64,000 nt of DNA from Chloroflexus aurantiacus J-10-fl (GCF_000018865.1 NC_010175.1:4774001-4838000); one strand, 5' to 3'. Shown: positions 8,218 to 17,989, numbered from the stretch's first letter. Numbers and translations are program-made. Notes: generated from the sequence alone by a model not told the origin.

Positions 8218-8934
8218 ATGACACAGGCATTGCCGCGCGTCGTCACAATTCGCGAATTGCTGGAAGCGGGCGCCCACTTCGGACACCCAACGAACCGCTG
8301 GAACCCGAAGATGAAGCCGTACATCTTCACCGCCCGCAACGGGATCCACATCATCGACTTGCAAAAGACGGTTACCGGGCTAAGCCGGGCGTATCAGTTC
8401 ATCACCGAACTTACCGCGCGCGGCGAAAAGGTTCTCTTTGTTGGCACCAAAAAGCAGGCGCAGGAAGCGGTGATGGAAGAGGCCGTGCGCTCTGGACAGT
8501 TCTACATCAATCAGCGCTGGCTGGGTGGCACGCTCACCAACTTCGCAACCATCAAACGCCGTCTCAAGCTGCTGAGCGATCTGGAAGAGCAGCGTGATCG
8601 CGGTGATTTTGCCCGCCTGACCAAAGCAGAAGCTGCCAAGCTCGAAGAGAAGATTGTCCGCCTCAACCGGGTCTTCGCCGGTTTGAAGGGTATGGATCGT
8701 CTGCCGGGTGCAGTGTTTATTATCGACCCGCGCAAGGAAGAGCTGGCAGTACGCGAAGCCGTCAAAGAGGGTATCCCGATTGTCGCAATGGTTGACACCA
8801 ACTGCGACCCCGATCCAATCGATTACGTGATCCCGTGCAACGATGACGCGATCCGCGGTATTCGCCTGATGGCGGGCAAGATTGCCGATGCCGCCATTGA
8901 AGGCACACGACGACGCGAGATGTCTCAGGAGTAA
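8218..8934 (+). CDS. rpsB: 30S ribosomal protein S2
   Basis: 238 residues. Structural protein of the small ribosomal subunit, needed to load S1 where present. The start ([28 protein letters not shown]) and the central [16 protein letters not shown] and [20 protein letters not shown] motifs are diagnostic. AAAGGAG lies ahead of the ATG at 8218. It begins the conserved rpsB-tsf-pyrH-frr-uppS-cdsA order seen in many bacteria. A 172-base gap with its own promoter-like element separates it from tsf. Confidence 0.98.
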   Translation: MTQALPRVVTIRELLEAGAHFGHPTNRWNPKMKPYIFTARNGIHIIDLQKTVTGLSRAYQFITELTARGEKVLFVGTKKQAQEAVMEEAVRSGQFYINQRWLGGTLTNFATIKRRLKLLSDLEEQRDRGDFARLTKAEAAKLEEKIVRLNRVFAGLKGMDRLPGAVFIIDPRKEELAVREAVKEGIPIVAMVDTNCDPDPIDYVIPCNDDAIRGIRLMAGKIADAAIEGTRRREMSQE

Positions 8935-8969
8935 CTTCCTGGGGACGGCCTGGCGCCTGACCGGAGACG

Positions 8970-8978
8970 TGGCATAAT
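8970..8978 (+). promoter_or_regulatory. Possible extended -10 promoter of tsf
   Basis: TGGCATAAT fits TG-N-CATAAT. The leader that follows (about 120 bases) contains a G/C-rich hairpin around 9008-9033. Internal promoter is plausible but weak. Confidence 0.35.
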
Positions 8979-9106
8979 ACTATCGGTCGAGCGCGCGCAA
9001 ACCGACGTGTACGGGGGGGCGCATGCCCCTCCGTCGCACGATCCACATCGCTTGTATTTGGATCAACAGCAGAAAATACAGGTTTACAGGCAGAGGGAGC
9101 ACAACT

Positions 9107-9634
9107 GTGGCAGTATCAATTGAATTGGTGAAGGAATTGCGCGAGCGTACCGGTGCTGGCATTAAGGAGTGCCGGGACATTCTTGAGCAGACTGGCGGTG
9201 ATATTAACAAGGCAATCGAGATTCTTCGCGAGCGTGGTATCGAGGCGGCTGCTAAGAAGGCTTCACGCGAAGCAAACGAGGGACTGATTGGCGTGTATGT
9301 GCACTATGGCTCGCGCATTGCGGCAATGGTTGAGCTGAGCTGCGAGACTGACTTTGTTGCCCGCACTGCTGAATTTGGCCAACTGGCCAACGACCTGGCC
9401 CAGCACATCGTCGCGCTCAATCCGCGCTTTATCAGCGTCAATGAAGTGACCGATGAAATGATCGCCGAGAGTGGTCAGTCACGCCAGGCGTTTATTGAGG
9501 AGACGGTACTGCTCGAACAGAAGTTCATCAAAGACCCGGCACGCACCATCGAAGAAAAGATCAAAGAAGCCATCGCAAAGCTGGGTGAAAACATCGTGGT
9601 CCGGCGGTTTATCCGCTACGAGGTTGGGGCATAA
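9107..9634 (+). CDS. tsf: Translation elongation factor Ts, short form
   Basis: 175 residues. It catalyses GDP/GTP exchange on EF-Tu. The UBA-like N-terminus (ELVKELRERTGAGIKECRDILEQTGGDINKAIEILRERG) and the core TDFVARTAEF motif are clear. At 175 residues it is much shorter than the E. coli factor (283) and close to the compact Thermus-type factor, lacking the second core subdomain. The start is the GTG at 9107, with GAGGGAG seven bases upstream; the ATG at 9023 would add an unrelated 28-residue extension. Confidence 0.95.
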   Translation: MAVSIELVKELRERTGAGIKECRDILEQTGGDINKAIEILRERGIEAAAKKASREANEGLIGVYVHYGSRIAAMVELSCETDFVARTAEFGQLANDLAQHIVALNPRFISVNEVTDEMIAESGQSRQAFIEETVLLEQKFIKDPARTIEEKIKEAIAKLGENIVVRRFIRYEVGA

Positions 9635-9643
9635 GAATCAGAT

Positions 9644-9684
9644 GAGCCGGGCAGTTGCGGGACAACACCAGCATTGCCCGGCTC
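9644..9684. other. Hairpin between tsf and pyrH
   Basis: Ten-bp perfect stem GAGCCGGGCA / TGCCCGGCTC with a 21-base loop, just ahead of pyrH. No T-run follows. It could tune readthrough or message stability within the operon. Confidence 0.5.
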
Positions 9685-9706
9685 GTTGCTACCTGCGAGT
9701 TGTTCC

Positions 9707-10441
9707 ATGCAGCAGCCAAAATATCGCCGGATTTTAATCAAACTCAGCGGTGAACAGATCAAAGGCAACGATGGCGAGGTTATCAGTTACGATATGCTTG
9801 ACTTCCTCGCCCAGGAGATTGGTCGCGTTCATCGCCACGGTGTAGAAGTAGCCGTAGTTGTCGGTGGTGGCAATATCTGGCGTGGTCATCGAGCCATTGA
9901 GCGCGGGATGGATGCCGCCCAATCGCACTACATGGGCATGCTGGCCACGATTATTAATGCTCTGGCCATGCAAGATGCCCTCGAACGCCATGGCCTCGAC
10001 ACGCGCGCAATGACTGCTATTAAGATGGATGAGGTGGCTGAGCCGTATATCCGCCGGCGGGCGACCCACCATCTGGAAAAAGGGCGCGTTATCATTCTGG
10101 CCGCCGGTACCGGCAACCCCTATTTCACGACCGACTCGGCAGCCGCTCTGCGCGCAGCCGAAATTCACGCTGAAGTCATCCTGATGGCAAAAAATGGTGT
10201 TGATGGCGTCTACGATGATGATCCCCGTCGCAATCCGGCAGCCACCCGCTTCGATCATATCCACTACCTCGAAGCTCTGAATCGTGGGCTGACGGTTATG
10301 GATAGTACGGCATTGACCTTCTGCATGGACAATAATCTGCCAATTATCGTGTTCAATGCGCTTGAACCCGGTACTATCGAGCGGATTGTGATGGGTGAAC
10401 ATGTCGGGACGCTTGTGAGTAATCAGCGAGGAGGCGCGTAA
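9707..10441 (+). CDS. pyrH: UMP kinase
   Basis: 244 residues. Hexameric kinase that turns UMP into UDP using ATP, in pyrimidine nucleotide synthesis. Visible family motifs: [12 protein letters not shown] at the N-terminus, [11 protein letters not shown] for nucleotide binding, [32 protein letters not shown] and the C-terminal [20 protein letters not shown]. The ATG at 9707 fits the family start (MQQPKYRRI); the upstream in-frame start at 9674 lies in the intergenic hairpin. The stop TAA shares its last base with the start of frr (TAATG), so the two are coupled. Confidence 0.97.
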
Positions 10442-10998
10442 TGCTGAACGATGTAATCTCTGAATATGAGGCGCACCTGAAAAAGGCCACTGAAGCATTG
10501 CGACATCACCTGGCATCGATTCGCACTGGCCGCGCCTCGTCGGCGCTGGTTGAGCATCTTCACGTTGAAGCGTATGGTATGACCATGCCGCTCAATCAAC
10601 TGGCCAACATCAGTGTGCCTGAGCCACGTCTGATTGTGATTCAGCCTTACGATGCCAATATGATCAAGGCAATTGAAAAAGCGATCCAGCAATCAGACCT
10701 TGGCTTGAACCCCAGCAACGATGGACGCGTGATCAGGCTGCCGGTGCCACCATTAACCGAAGAGCGCCGCCGTGAGCTGGTAAAAATGGTGCGACACCGG
10801 GTCGAAGAGGTGAAGATTTCAGTCCGTAATCAACGCCGCGATGCCATTGATGATCTGAAGAAGCTGGAAGCTGAAAAGCTGATCAGTGAAGATGAGCTAC
10901 ATCGTGGTCAGGAACGCATCCAACAGTTGACTGATCGCTGCACCCGTGAGCTTGACCAGATCGGTGCGGAAAAAGAGGCAGAAGTGATGGCAGTTTAG
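10441..10998 (+). CDS. frr: Ribosome recycling factor
   Basis: 185 residues, standard length. Works with EF-G to split the post-termination ribosome. Motifs: [43 protein letters not shown] and the C-terminal helical bundle with [16 protein letters not shown]. It starts within the stop codon of pyrH (TAATG), so it has no independent leader. It is followed 23 bases later by uppS. Confidence 0.98.
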
Positions 10999-11021
10999 CC
11001 ATCACTGAGAGGCACTGTCGT

Positions 11022-11747
11022 ATGAGCGAGGATAATGTACTGGCCGGCGTAGCTATTCCGCAACATATTGCGGTCATTATGGATGGCAATGGACGTTGGG
11101 CGCAGCAACGTGGTCTGCCGCGCATCGCCGGCCATCGCGCCGGAACAGAAAATATTCGGCCAATCGTGACCGAATGTGCCCGAATTGGAGTACGGGTCTT
11201 AACCCTGTACGCCTTTTCGACGGAAAACTGGAATCGGCCATCGCTCGAAGTCCAGGGATTGATGCAAATCCTGGGCGAGTTTATCGACCGCGAGATCCAA
11301 AATTTGCACGCCCAAAATGTCCATCTGCGTCACCTTGGTCGTCTCAGTGGCCTCAGTCCTCACTTGCGGGAAAAGGTCAACTACGCCATTGAACTTACCC
11401 GCCACAACACCGGCCTGACCCTGGCAATCGCGTTTAATTACGGTGGCCGTGCCGATATTGTTGATGCTGTGCGGGCTATTGTTGCCAGTGGTATCCCTGC
11501 TGACCAGATTACTGATGAGGTGATCAGTGCGCATCTCTCGACGCATGGATTACCCGATCCCGATATGATTATTCGTACCAGTGGTGAACGTCGCCTCTCA
11601 AATTTTTTGATCTGGCAGTCGGCCTACAGCGAATACTGGTTCACGCCGGTGTTCTGGCCCGATTTTCGACCCGAGCATCTGCATCAGGCAATTCTTGACT
11701 ATGGACGGCGCGAACGCCGCTTCGGCGGACTCCCCAAGCCGGGCTAA
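11022..11747 (+). CDS. uppS: Undecaprenyl diphosphate synthase (cis-isoprenyl transferase)
   Basis: 241 residues. Condenses isopentenyl diphosphate onto farnesyl diphosphate to make the lipid carrier for cell-wall polymers. Motif I HIAVIMDGNGRWAQQRGLPRIAGHRAG carries the catalytic Asp; YAFSTENWNRP, the FNYGGRADI segment and PDMIIRTSGERRLSNFLIWQSAYSE are the other conserved regions. The gene overlaps cdsA by 47 bases, so both are tightly linked. Confidence 0.97.
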   Translation: MSEDNVLAGVAIPQHIAVIMDGNGRWAQQRGLPRIAGHRAGTENIRPIVTECARIGVRVLTLYAFSTENWNRPSLEVQGLMQILGEFIDREIQNLHAQNVHLRHLGRLSGLSPHLREKVNYAIELTRHNTGLTLAIAFNYGGRADIVDAVRAIVASGIPADQITDEVISAHLSTHGLPDPDMIIRTSGERRLSNFLIWQSAYSEYWFTPVFWPDFRPEHLHQAILDYGRRERRFGGLPKPG

Positions 11748-12591
11748 TACGCTGGCAATTCGTGTGGCAAGTGTGGTAGTCCTGCTACCACTGATTATTG
11801 CCGGTGTCTGGTGGCCGCCGACCACTGCATTGCTGGCCGGCCTCGTCATTGCACTGGCAATCAGCGAGTTGTTTGCCATTTTTCGTCAGGGTGGTTATCA
11901 GCCGCGCCTGATAGAAGGAATTGCCATCGGTTGGCTGATCTGCACGGCAACCTTTTTTCAACCGCTCACAACTGTCGATCTGGTCCTGGTGGCGCTGGTC
12001 GTTTCGATCCTCGGTGCCCTGATCGCCGAAATTGCGCGCCGAGATCGGCAAACTAGCCTGCTTAGCTGGGCATTGACGTTCGCCGGTGCGTACTACGTGA
12101 GCGGTCTGCTCAGCAGCTATCTTTTATTACGTCAACTCGAATTGCCGTTGCAGAACGGCTGGCTGGCCTTCGCCAACATCCCCCCTGGCGCGGCCTGGGT
12201 CTTCTTCACCCTGGCCATCACCTGGCTGCAAGATACCGGCGCATTCTTTGTTGGTCGTGCCTTCGGACGCACCAAAATGGCACCTATCCTCAGCCCGAAA
12301 AAGAGTTGGGAGGGCTTTGCCGGCGGGATGGTTGCCGCTATCGCGACTGCCCTGTTCTGCGTTCCCCTGCTGGGACTCCCCATTACGCTGCTTGAAGCGG
12401 CTATTCTGGGTGTGATCGCCGGTATTTTTGGTCCGCTCGGCGATCTTGCCGAGTCGCTGATCAAACGCCAGGTCGGCGTCAAAGATTCAGGGTATATTAT
12501 TCCTGGTCACGGTGGGATTCTGGATCGCATCGATAGCATCCTCTTCACCGGGCCGGTTGTCTACTACATGATCGTATTGTTTACAAGGTAA
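11701..12591 (+). CDS. cdsA: Phosphatidate cytidylyltransferase
   Basis: About 296 residues with seven to eight membrane helices. Makes CDP-diacylglycerol from phosphatidic acid and CTP, the entry to phospholipid synthesis. The C-terminal signature is intact: the KSWEGFAGG segment and GDLAESLIKRQVGVKDSGYIIPGHGGILDRIDS. I placed the start at the ATG at 11701; a TTG six bases earlier is also possible. Either start lies inside uppS, an overlap of about 50 bases. In many bacteria dxr follows here; in this window an unrelated hydrolase follows instead. Confidence 0.95.
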   Translation: MDGANAASADSPSRANTLAIRVASVVVLLPLIIAGVWWPPTTALLAGLVIALAISELFAIFRQGGYQPRLIEGIAIGWLICTATFFQPLTTVDLVLVALVVSILGALIAEIARRDRQTSLLSWALTFAGAYYVSGLLSSYLLLRQLELPLQNGWLAFANIPPGAAWVFFTLAITWLQDTGAFFVGRAFGRTKMAPILSPKKSWEGFAGGMVAAIATALFCVPLLGLPITLLEAAILGVIAGIFGPLGDLAESLIKRQVGVKDSGYIIPGHGGILDRIDSILFTGPVVYYMIVLFTR

Positions 12592-12605
12592 GGCAGGAAC
12601 GGGTC

Positions 12606-13577
12606 ATGATTACAACCATCACGACCAGCCGGGAACAGTGGACTCCCGATACGGCACTGGCCGGCTTTGAAACGAGGTCGATCAATCTGCGCAGTGGCCG
12701 GGCAGTGTTGATCCGCCAGATCAACCCGCCAAACCAGGGCCGAGCCGTGCTGTACGTTCACGGCTACTCCGACTACTTTTTCCAGGCCCATCTGGCCGAT
12801 GTGTTCCGTGCCCACGGCTACGCATTCTACGCCATTGATCTACCCGGCCACGGTCGTGCAATTGAAACTGGTCAGATTCCCTGTTTCTACCGCGACATCA
12901 CCGAATTTTACCCGTTCCTCGACGCCGCGATAAACCTGATCGATGCCGAACAGCAGCAACCCTGGCTGGTATTGCACGGCCATTCGGCAGGAGGACTGAT
13001 CACTGCCCTGTACGCCGCCGAAGGTCAGCAGCGTGAACGGATCGGCGCCCTGGTGCTCAATAGTCCATTCTTCGACTTTTTTATTGATCGGGTGACCCGG
13101 GCATCGATCCCGTTGGTGATGTGGCTTGGGCGTATCCAACCAACGCGCGTCGTCGGCAAGCTCTCCCCGGTGTATGGCGAGAGCATCTATCGCGGCGCCG
13201 GTGGCGAATGGGAGTTCGATCAACGCTGGAAACCGGTGCAGGGAATTCCTATGCGAGCCGGCACAGCCCGGGCCGTCCTGCTGGCTCAACGCCGCTTGCG
13301 GCGTGGATTAGGCATTCGCTGCCCGATTCTGATCGCGCATTCAGCACGCTCGGCCTGGCCCATCGCCGGCAGTCCAGAGGTCGGACGCGCCGATGTGGTT
13401 CTCGACGTGGCCCATATGCGTCGTGATGGCCCAAGCCTGGGGGATGATGTGACCATGATCGCAATTGATGGTGGACTGCACGATCTGGCCCTCTCTCCTC
13501 CACCTGTCCGCGAACACTACTTTCGTGAGATGATGGCCTGGCTGGCAGAGGTAGCGGCGCGTCAACCGGTAACGTAA
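12606..13577 (+). CDS. Alpha/beta hydrolase, serine aminopeptidase S33/monoacylglycerol lipase type
   Basis: 323 residues. The nucleophile elbow GHSAGG has its serine at residue 127. VLYVHGYSDYFFQ supplies the oxyanion-hole region, DLPGHGRA follows as in monoglyceride lipases, and a late H-D (near GGLHDLALS) gives the catalytic histidine. No signal peptide, so it acts in the cytoplasm or at the membrane face. It begins 14 bases after cdsA with a good ribosome site (AGGAACGGG), so it is probably cotranscribed with phospholipid genes, which fits a lipid-ester substrate. Substrate not shown by sequence. Confidence 0.85.
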   Translation: MITTITTSREQWTPDTALAGFETRSINLRSGRAVLIRQINPPNQGRAVLYVHGYSDYFFQAHLADVFRAHGYAFYAIDLPGHGRAIETGQIPCFYRDITEFYPFLDAAINLIDAEQQQPWLVLHGHSAGGLITALYAAEGQQRERIGALVLNSPFFDFFIDRVTRASIPLVMWLGRIQPTRVVGKLSPVYGESIYRGAGGEWEFDQRWKPVQGIPMRAGTARAVLLAQRRLRRGLGIRCPILIAHSARSAWPIAGSPEVGRADVVLDVAHMRRDGPSLGDDVTMIAIDGGLHDLALSPPPVREHYFREMMAWLAEVAARQPVT

Positions 13578-13592
13578 AGCAGAGGGTACTTC

Positions 13593-16403
13593 ATGCGGCA
13601 GTGGCTCATCGCGTTCACGATTATCCTGACCAGCCTGTTGCCATTTCCAGCCTATCCACTGCCGCCAGAGTTTTGTTTCTGTCAGGCCACCCCTATTTGG
13701 GTTCACACTGATCCGCCGGCCCAACACGAAGTCGCGCTCTTTCGCCGCCAACTCGATCTCGCTACATCGGCAACTGATGTCACGCTCGCCATTTTTGCCG
13801 ACACACGCTATGAAGCGTATCTCAATGGTCAGCTTATCGGACGCGGGCCGGCTCGTTTCTCTCGCCAGCATCGTGAGTATGATCTGCTACCGGTCGGCAC
13901 ATTATCAGCAGGATCGCATGTGCTCGTTGTGCGCGTGCAATGGGCACCTAACAACCGTCGCAGCGAGTCGGAACGACCCTTTCTCTGGACTTTGTTACAA
14001 AGCGGCACCCGAACCCTGACTGCAAGCGGATCAGACTGGCAGGCGCAACTGCTCACCGCCTACCGCAGCGATGCCGCCCCGATTCATCGCTGGAACCTGA
14101 TCGGTCCGACCGAACTGGTTGATCTGGCCCTTCTCCCGCCCGACTGGCAAATAAACGGCGGTACCGGAACCTGGCGCTCTGCAGTACCGGTAAGTCCATC
14201 ACCAGCCACATTTGCTCCCCGCTCGATCCCGCAACTGGTTGATGTTCCTGTCCCGGTTGACGTGATCGGTACTGGTCGATTCGATCCTGCATTCATCCCA
14301 ATAGAGTTTGCGGGTGGCGTGGAAGCAGCGACTGTACCACTTACCGTCAATCGCCAGGTCGTACTGACCTTCCTGGGTCTCGACGATGCACTTACCAGAC
14401 AACTGACTGTAAACGGTCAATCCCTGAGCTGGCAGCCGGCAATCGGTCGCCCTCCGGGTATCGTCACTGCCCAGTACCCGCTCTCAGCCGGTAGCCATAT
14501 CCTGCGTCTGAACGGGTTACAGAACCAGCCGGAAGGCTGGACGATCCTTATTTCCAGAGATGGCTTGACGAACATCCCACCATTGACCTTTGGCGCACAC
14601 GCCGGACGACGATTGTTGCTGGCACCTCCTCAACCAGACCTACACGTAGTTAGCATGATCGGCCAGTCTTGGCAAACAGTGCGCTTCCAACCGGGAGGTG
14701 GGTATCTCGTACTCGATCTTGGTCGCACCGTCCATGGGCGATTAAGCGTCGGAGTGAGGGGAGCGGCAGGCAGTATCATCGATATCGGTTGGGACGAACG
14801 GTTATGGCAAAACGTTATACCACTTCCGTTTCCCGGCCCATTACACTCAGAATGGAACCAGGTTGACTCGTGGCGGCTCGATGGCCGTTCACATACCATC
14901 ACCACCATTGATACCCGAGCCGGACGCTATATTCTCATTGCTGTCTGGAGCAGTGAACCGGTAGAATTGCACAATCTTCAGGTTGTTGAAGAACGCTACC
15001 CGGTTACGCAAATCGGTTCTTTCACCAGCGATGATCCACTGCTCAATCACATCTGGCAGGTAGGTGTTGATAGTCTACTCCCCAACATGACCGACGCCTA
15101 CACCGATACACCCTGGCGTGAACGGGGACAATGGTGGGGCGATGCGTATGTTGCCGATCATATCAATCGCGTGGCGTTCGGCGATCACGCTTTACGACAA
15201 CGTGGCATACGTCAGATAGGCGATGCGTTTACCGCCGAAGGTGTTCCGGCAGCGCTTGCCCCCAATCCGGGATCGAATCGAATGCTTGACTACGGCATGT
15301 TGTGGGTGCAGTCGATTGCCGATGATCTACGCCTCACCGGCGATCTGGAACTGGCCCTTGAGGAATGGCCAACCATTGCCCGCTTTCTCGATCATCTCAG
15401 TACCTACCATAACCCAACCACCGGACTGCTCGATCTACCGGTTGGCCTATGGTCACAAACCACCTATCTTGACAGCAGCGCGACCAATGCCCGTTACGGT
15501 CAATCAACGGCGGTAAACGCAATGTACTACGGAACGTTGCGAGCGGCTGCATCCATTGCTACAGCTCTCGGTGAAACGGCAACAGCCGAACGTCTGGAAC
15601 GTACAGCAGCGACATTGCGCACTCAGATCAACCGTTACCTCTATGACCAGACCACACGTCGGTACATTACCACCATCATTGCCGGTCAACCGGTTCCTCC
15701 TGGCCCACATGTCCAGGCCCTGGCACTGACTTATGAGGTAGTACCGGACAGTGAAGTACCGGCTGTAGCTGATGCGTTACTTACCCTCATTGTTCGCGAT
15801 CCAACACGAGCGAATCTTCAACTCTACGGCATGTTCTGGGTCTTGCAGGGACTGAGCAATGCCGGACGCATACAGGATGCACTTGCTTTAATCAAGCAGC
15901 TCTACGGCTGGCAACTGGCGCAGGGCGCAACGACATGGTGGGAGCATCTGTTCGCCGACCAATACTGGTTTGCCAGTCGATCACATAGCTGGAGTGGTGC
16001 CCCCACCTGGTTTCTTTCCACCGTTATCGTGGGGGCACGTCAGATTGGTACAACAACCTGGGAAGTAATTCCGGCATGGCAAGGCGTCAGCACAGCTTCG
16101 GGAAAAATTCCCTTGTCATCCGGGTTTCTCAGTGTAACATGGGAACAGCCGGATTGCGCGCTACGACGAGTGACAATCCAGGCACCGACGGGAACCCAGG
16201 GGAGTATCTGGCTACCCCCACCCACAGCTTCGACTATTGTCACGCTGAATGGAGCTGAGATCTGGTCTGCAACATATCGTGATCCTATCATTGCTCAAGA
16301 CAGTAACAATCGTCTCCAAATCACCATCTCACACGGAGGCATCTATACAATCGAACAGCGCCAGACATGCACGAACATCTGGTTACCGATGATTCAACGT
16401 TAG
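13593..16403 (+). CDS. Secreted GH78-type alpha-L-rhamnosidase-like protein
   Basis: 936 residues with an N-terminal signal peptide (about 1-24). The first half holds beta-sandwich modules, including the rhamnosidase N-domain wording (DTRYEAYLNGQLIGRGPARFSRQHREYD). The second half is a six-hairpin (alpha/alpha)6 barrel: TDTPWRERGQWWGDAYV matches the GH78 region with catalytic acidic residues, and GATTWWEHLF...SHSWSGAPTWFLS matches the end of the barrel. It removes terminal rhamnose-like sugars outside the cell, by family. The protein ends IWLPMIQR, a tail similar to the end of another secreted protein here (59413-60255). The next gene, 20 bases on, is another glycoside hydrolase, so the pair probably acts on one polysaccharide. 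Confidence 0.85.
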   Translation: MRQWLIAFTIILTSLLPFPAYPLPPEFCFCQATPIWVHTDPPAQHEVALFRRQLDLATSATDVTLAIFADTRYEAYLNGQLIGRGPARFSRQHREYDLLPVGTLSAGSHVLVVRVQWAPNNRRSESERPFLWTLLQSGTRTLTASGSDWQAQLLTAYRSDAAPIHRWNLIGPTELVDLALLPPDWQINGGTGTWRSAVPVSPSPATFAPRSIPQLVDVPVPVDVIGTGRFDPAFIPIEFAGGVEAATVPLTVNRQVVLTFLGLDDALTRQLTVNGQSLSWQPAIGRPPGIVTAQYPLSAGSHILRLNGLQNQPEGWTILISRDGLTNIPPLTFGAHAGRRLLLAPPQPDLHVVSMIGQSWQTVRFQPGGGYLVLDLGRTVHGRLSVGVRGAAGSIIDIGWDERLWQNVIPLPFPGPLHSEWNQVDSWRLDGRSHTITTIDTRAGRYILIAVWSSEPVELHNLQVVEERYPVTQIGSFTSDDPLLNHIWQVGVDSLLPNMTDAYTDTPWRERGQWWGDAYVADHINRVAFGDHALRQRGIRQIGDAFTAEGVPAALAPNPGSNRMLDYGMLWVQSIADDLRLTGDLELALEEWPTIARFLDHLSTYHNPTTGLLDLPVGLWSQTTYLDSSATNARYGQSTAVNAMYYGTLRAAASIATALGETATAERLERTAATLRTQINRYLYDQTTRRYITTIIAGQPVPPGPHVQALALTYEVVPDSEVPAVADALLTLIVRDPTRANLQLYGMFWVLQGLSNAGRIQDALALIKQLYGWQLAQGATTWWEHLFADQYWFASRSHSWSGAPTWFLSTVIVGARQIGTTTWEVIPAWQGVSTASGKIPLSSGFLSVTWEQPDCALRRVTIQAPTGTQGSIWLPPPTASTIVTLNGAEIWSATYRDPIIAQDSNNRLQITISHGGIYTIEQRQTCTNIWLPMIQR

Positions 16404-16423
16404 CTGCACAGTGAGGTGACATC

Positions 16424-17896
16424 TTGTATCGACATCGTCTCATCTTTGTCCTGGTAATGTGGTTGATCGCCATTGCATTACCCGCAGCGGCCCAAACCCC
16501 AACCAACATCTCAACCATCTATCTCCCATTGGTATCGGCAAACACCATTCGTCCACTCGGTTTTGAAACAAACACTGGCTGGCTCTCTGCATCTAGTGTC
16601 TATCCCCAGGCTGCCAACCTCAATGCCCATTGGGTTCGGCTCAATACCCTGAGCTGGCGCGAAGCTCAGCCTACCATGGGATCATCGATTAATTGGAGTG
16701 CGCCCAGCTTTACGCGCTTTGAAGCCGAAGTAGCGGCTGCCAATGCCCTTGGCCTGCAAGTTATGGCCATCATCGATGACCATCCATCGTGGGCGACAGG
16801 GAGTAATCACATCTGTGCCGCCATCCTCGATCAATATCATGATGAATTCGCAGCCTTTGTCCGAGCCGTGGTTGCAAAATACAGTCAGGCACCACACTAC
16901 GTGCGCTATTGGGAGTTGGGCAACGAGCCAGATGTCGATCCCAGACTGGTTGGCGAGAACTCACCATTTGGCTGTTGGGGTGTCATTGAGGATGAATACT
17001 ACGGCGGTGAACGGTATGGACGGATGTTGATGACAGTGACGCCACAAATCCGTGCTGCCGATCCGGGAGCCAAAGTCGTTTTTGGCGGTTTATTACTGGC
17101 AAGACCGCAAAACGGCCCAAATAACAACGACGGTAAGCCATTCAATTTTCTCGAAGGGGCATTACGAGCGGGTGCGGGACCTTATTTCGATATCCTTGCT
17201 TTTCACTCCTACCCGACCTACTTTGAAGAAATTGGGGTGAATAATGCCCATGTCGATTTCGACAAACATCCGATAACGTTCGGTGGTGCATGGGCATCGC
17301 GTGGCGGGGCCACGCTGGGCAAGATAAACTTCTTGCGCGACGTAATGCAGCGTTATGGCATCAATAAACCTCTGTTCCTCAATGAAACCGGTTTGTTGTG
17401 TGATGACAGGTACACCTCTTATGTCCCGGTTTCCGGTAGTTGTAATGCAGCAGCCCCGACCCTTCAGCAGGCACAAGCCAATCACCTGATCCGCTCATCA
17501 ATGCGTGCGATAGCGGCCGGTGTTGAGACGTACATCTGGTATACCTTGCAAGGGCCAGGGTGGCGTCACGCAGGCTTGCTCGACGGAAGCCAACAACCAC
17601 GCCCGGCATATATTGCGATGAAAACGGCCATTGAGCGTCTCAATGAGGTACGCATTCCGCCGCAAGCCTTCACCGGGTACGGCACCGGTTTTGAAGCCTA
17701 CCGCTTCAGCGGCAATGGCTTTGTGCTCGATGTGGTCTGGTCGGTTGATGATACGCTCCGCCAGATTACGCTACCGGCCAGTTCGTTTATCGCCGCCTAT
17801 ACCCGTGATGGCGCACCAATTGTACCTACCATATCAGGTGGTACCGCAACACTTAACGTCGGTTTTGAGAATATCTATCTGAAACGAAAGCCATAG
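16424..17896 (+). CDS. Secreted (beta/alpha)8 glycoside hydrolase, clan GH-A (GH39/GH5-like)
   Basis: 490 residues with a signal peptide ending near AAAQ at residue 24. The clan GH-A acid/base is E168 in YWELGNEPD and the likely nucleophile E321 in LFLNETGLL, at the ends of strands 4 and 7. A C-terminal beta domain follows from about 420. The start codon is TTG at 16424, supported by GAGGTGA nearby and by the signal peptide starting at once. The segment ISTIYLPLVSAN just after the signal peptide resembles the tail motif of the neighbouring hydrolase. Substrate is not identifiable; probable partner of the GH78-like enzyme just upstream. Confidence 0.8.
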   Translation: MYRHRLIFVLVMWLIAIALPAAAQTPTNISTIYLPLVSANTIRPLGFETNTGWLSASSVYPQAANLNAHWVRLNTLSWREAQPTMGSSINWSAPSFTRFEAEVAAANALGLQVMAIIDDHPSWATGSNHICAAILDQYHDEFAAFVRAVVAKYSQAPHYVRYWELGNEPDVDPRLVGENSPFGCWGVIEDEYYGGERYGRMLMTVTPQIRAADPGAKVVFGGLLLARPQNGPNNNDGKPFNFLEGALRAGAGPYFDILAFHSYPTYFEEIGVNNAHVDFDKHPITFGGAWASRGGATLGKINFLRDVMQRYGINKPLFLNETGLLCDDRYTSYVPVSGSCNAAAPTLQQAQANHLIRSSMRAIAAGVETYIWYTLQGPGWRHAGLLDGSQQPRPAYIAMKTAIERLNEVRIPPQAFTGYGTGFEAYRFSGNGFVLDVVWSVDDTLRQITLPASSFIAAYTRDGAPIVPTISGGTATLNVGFENIYLKRKP

Positions 17897-17960
17897 GTAG
17901 ACGCGAGGATCTATTGCTCTGGTTGTCGTGCTAGGGTGTGCTGAAACAGGGTCGAATCCC

Positions 17961-17989
17961 TTGACGCGACCAGATCGATCCGGTACACT
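17961..17989 (+). promoter_or_regulatory. Promoter of the rseP operon
   Basis: TTGACG (17961-17966), 17-base spacer, TACACT (17984-17989). Start near 17996 leaves about 62 bases of leader with GGAGCG before the ATG at 18058. Confidence 0.8.

Noticed and set aside
9734-10516. 260-residue minus-strand ORF opposite pyrH
   Set aside because: It is the shadow of pyrH, which has full family motifs; the antisense frame has none.
17940-17975. tRNA-like stretch containing GGTCGAATCCC
   Set aside because: It resembles a T-arm but no acceptor, D or anticodon arms can be folded around it; the region instead carries a -35/-10 pair for rseP.
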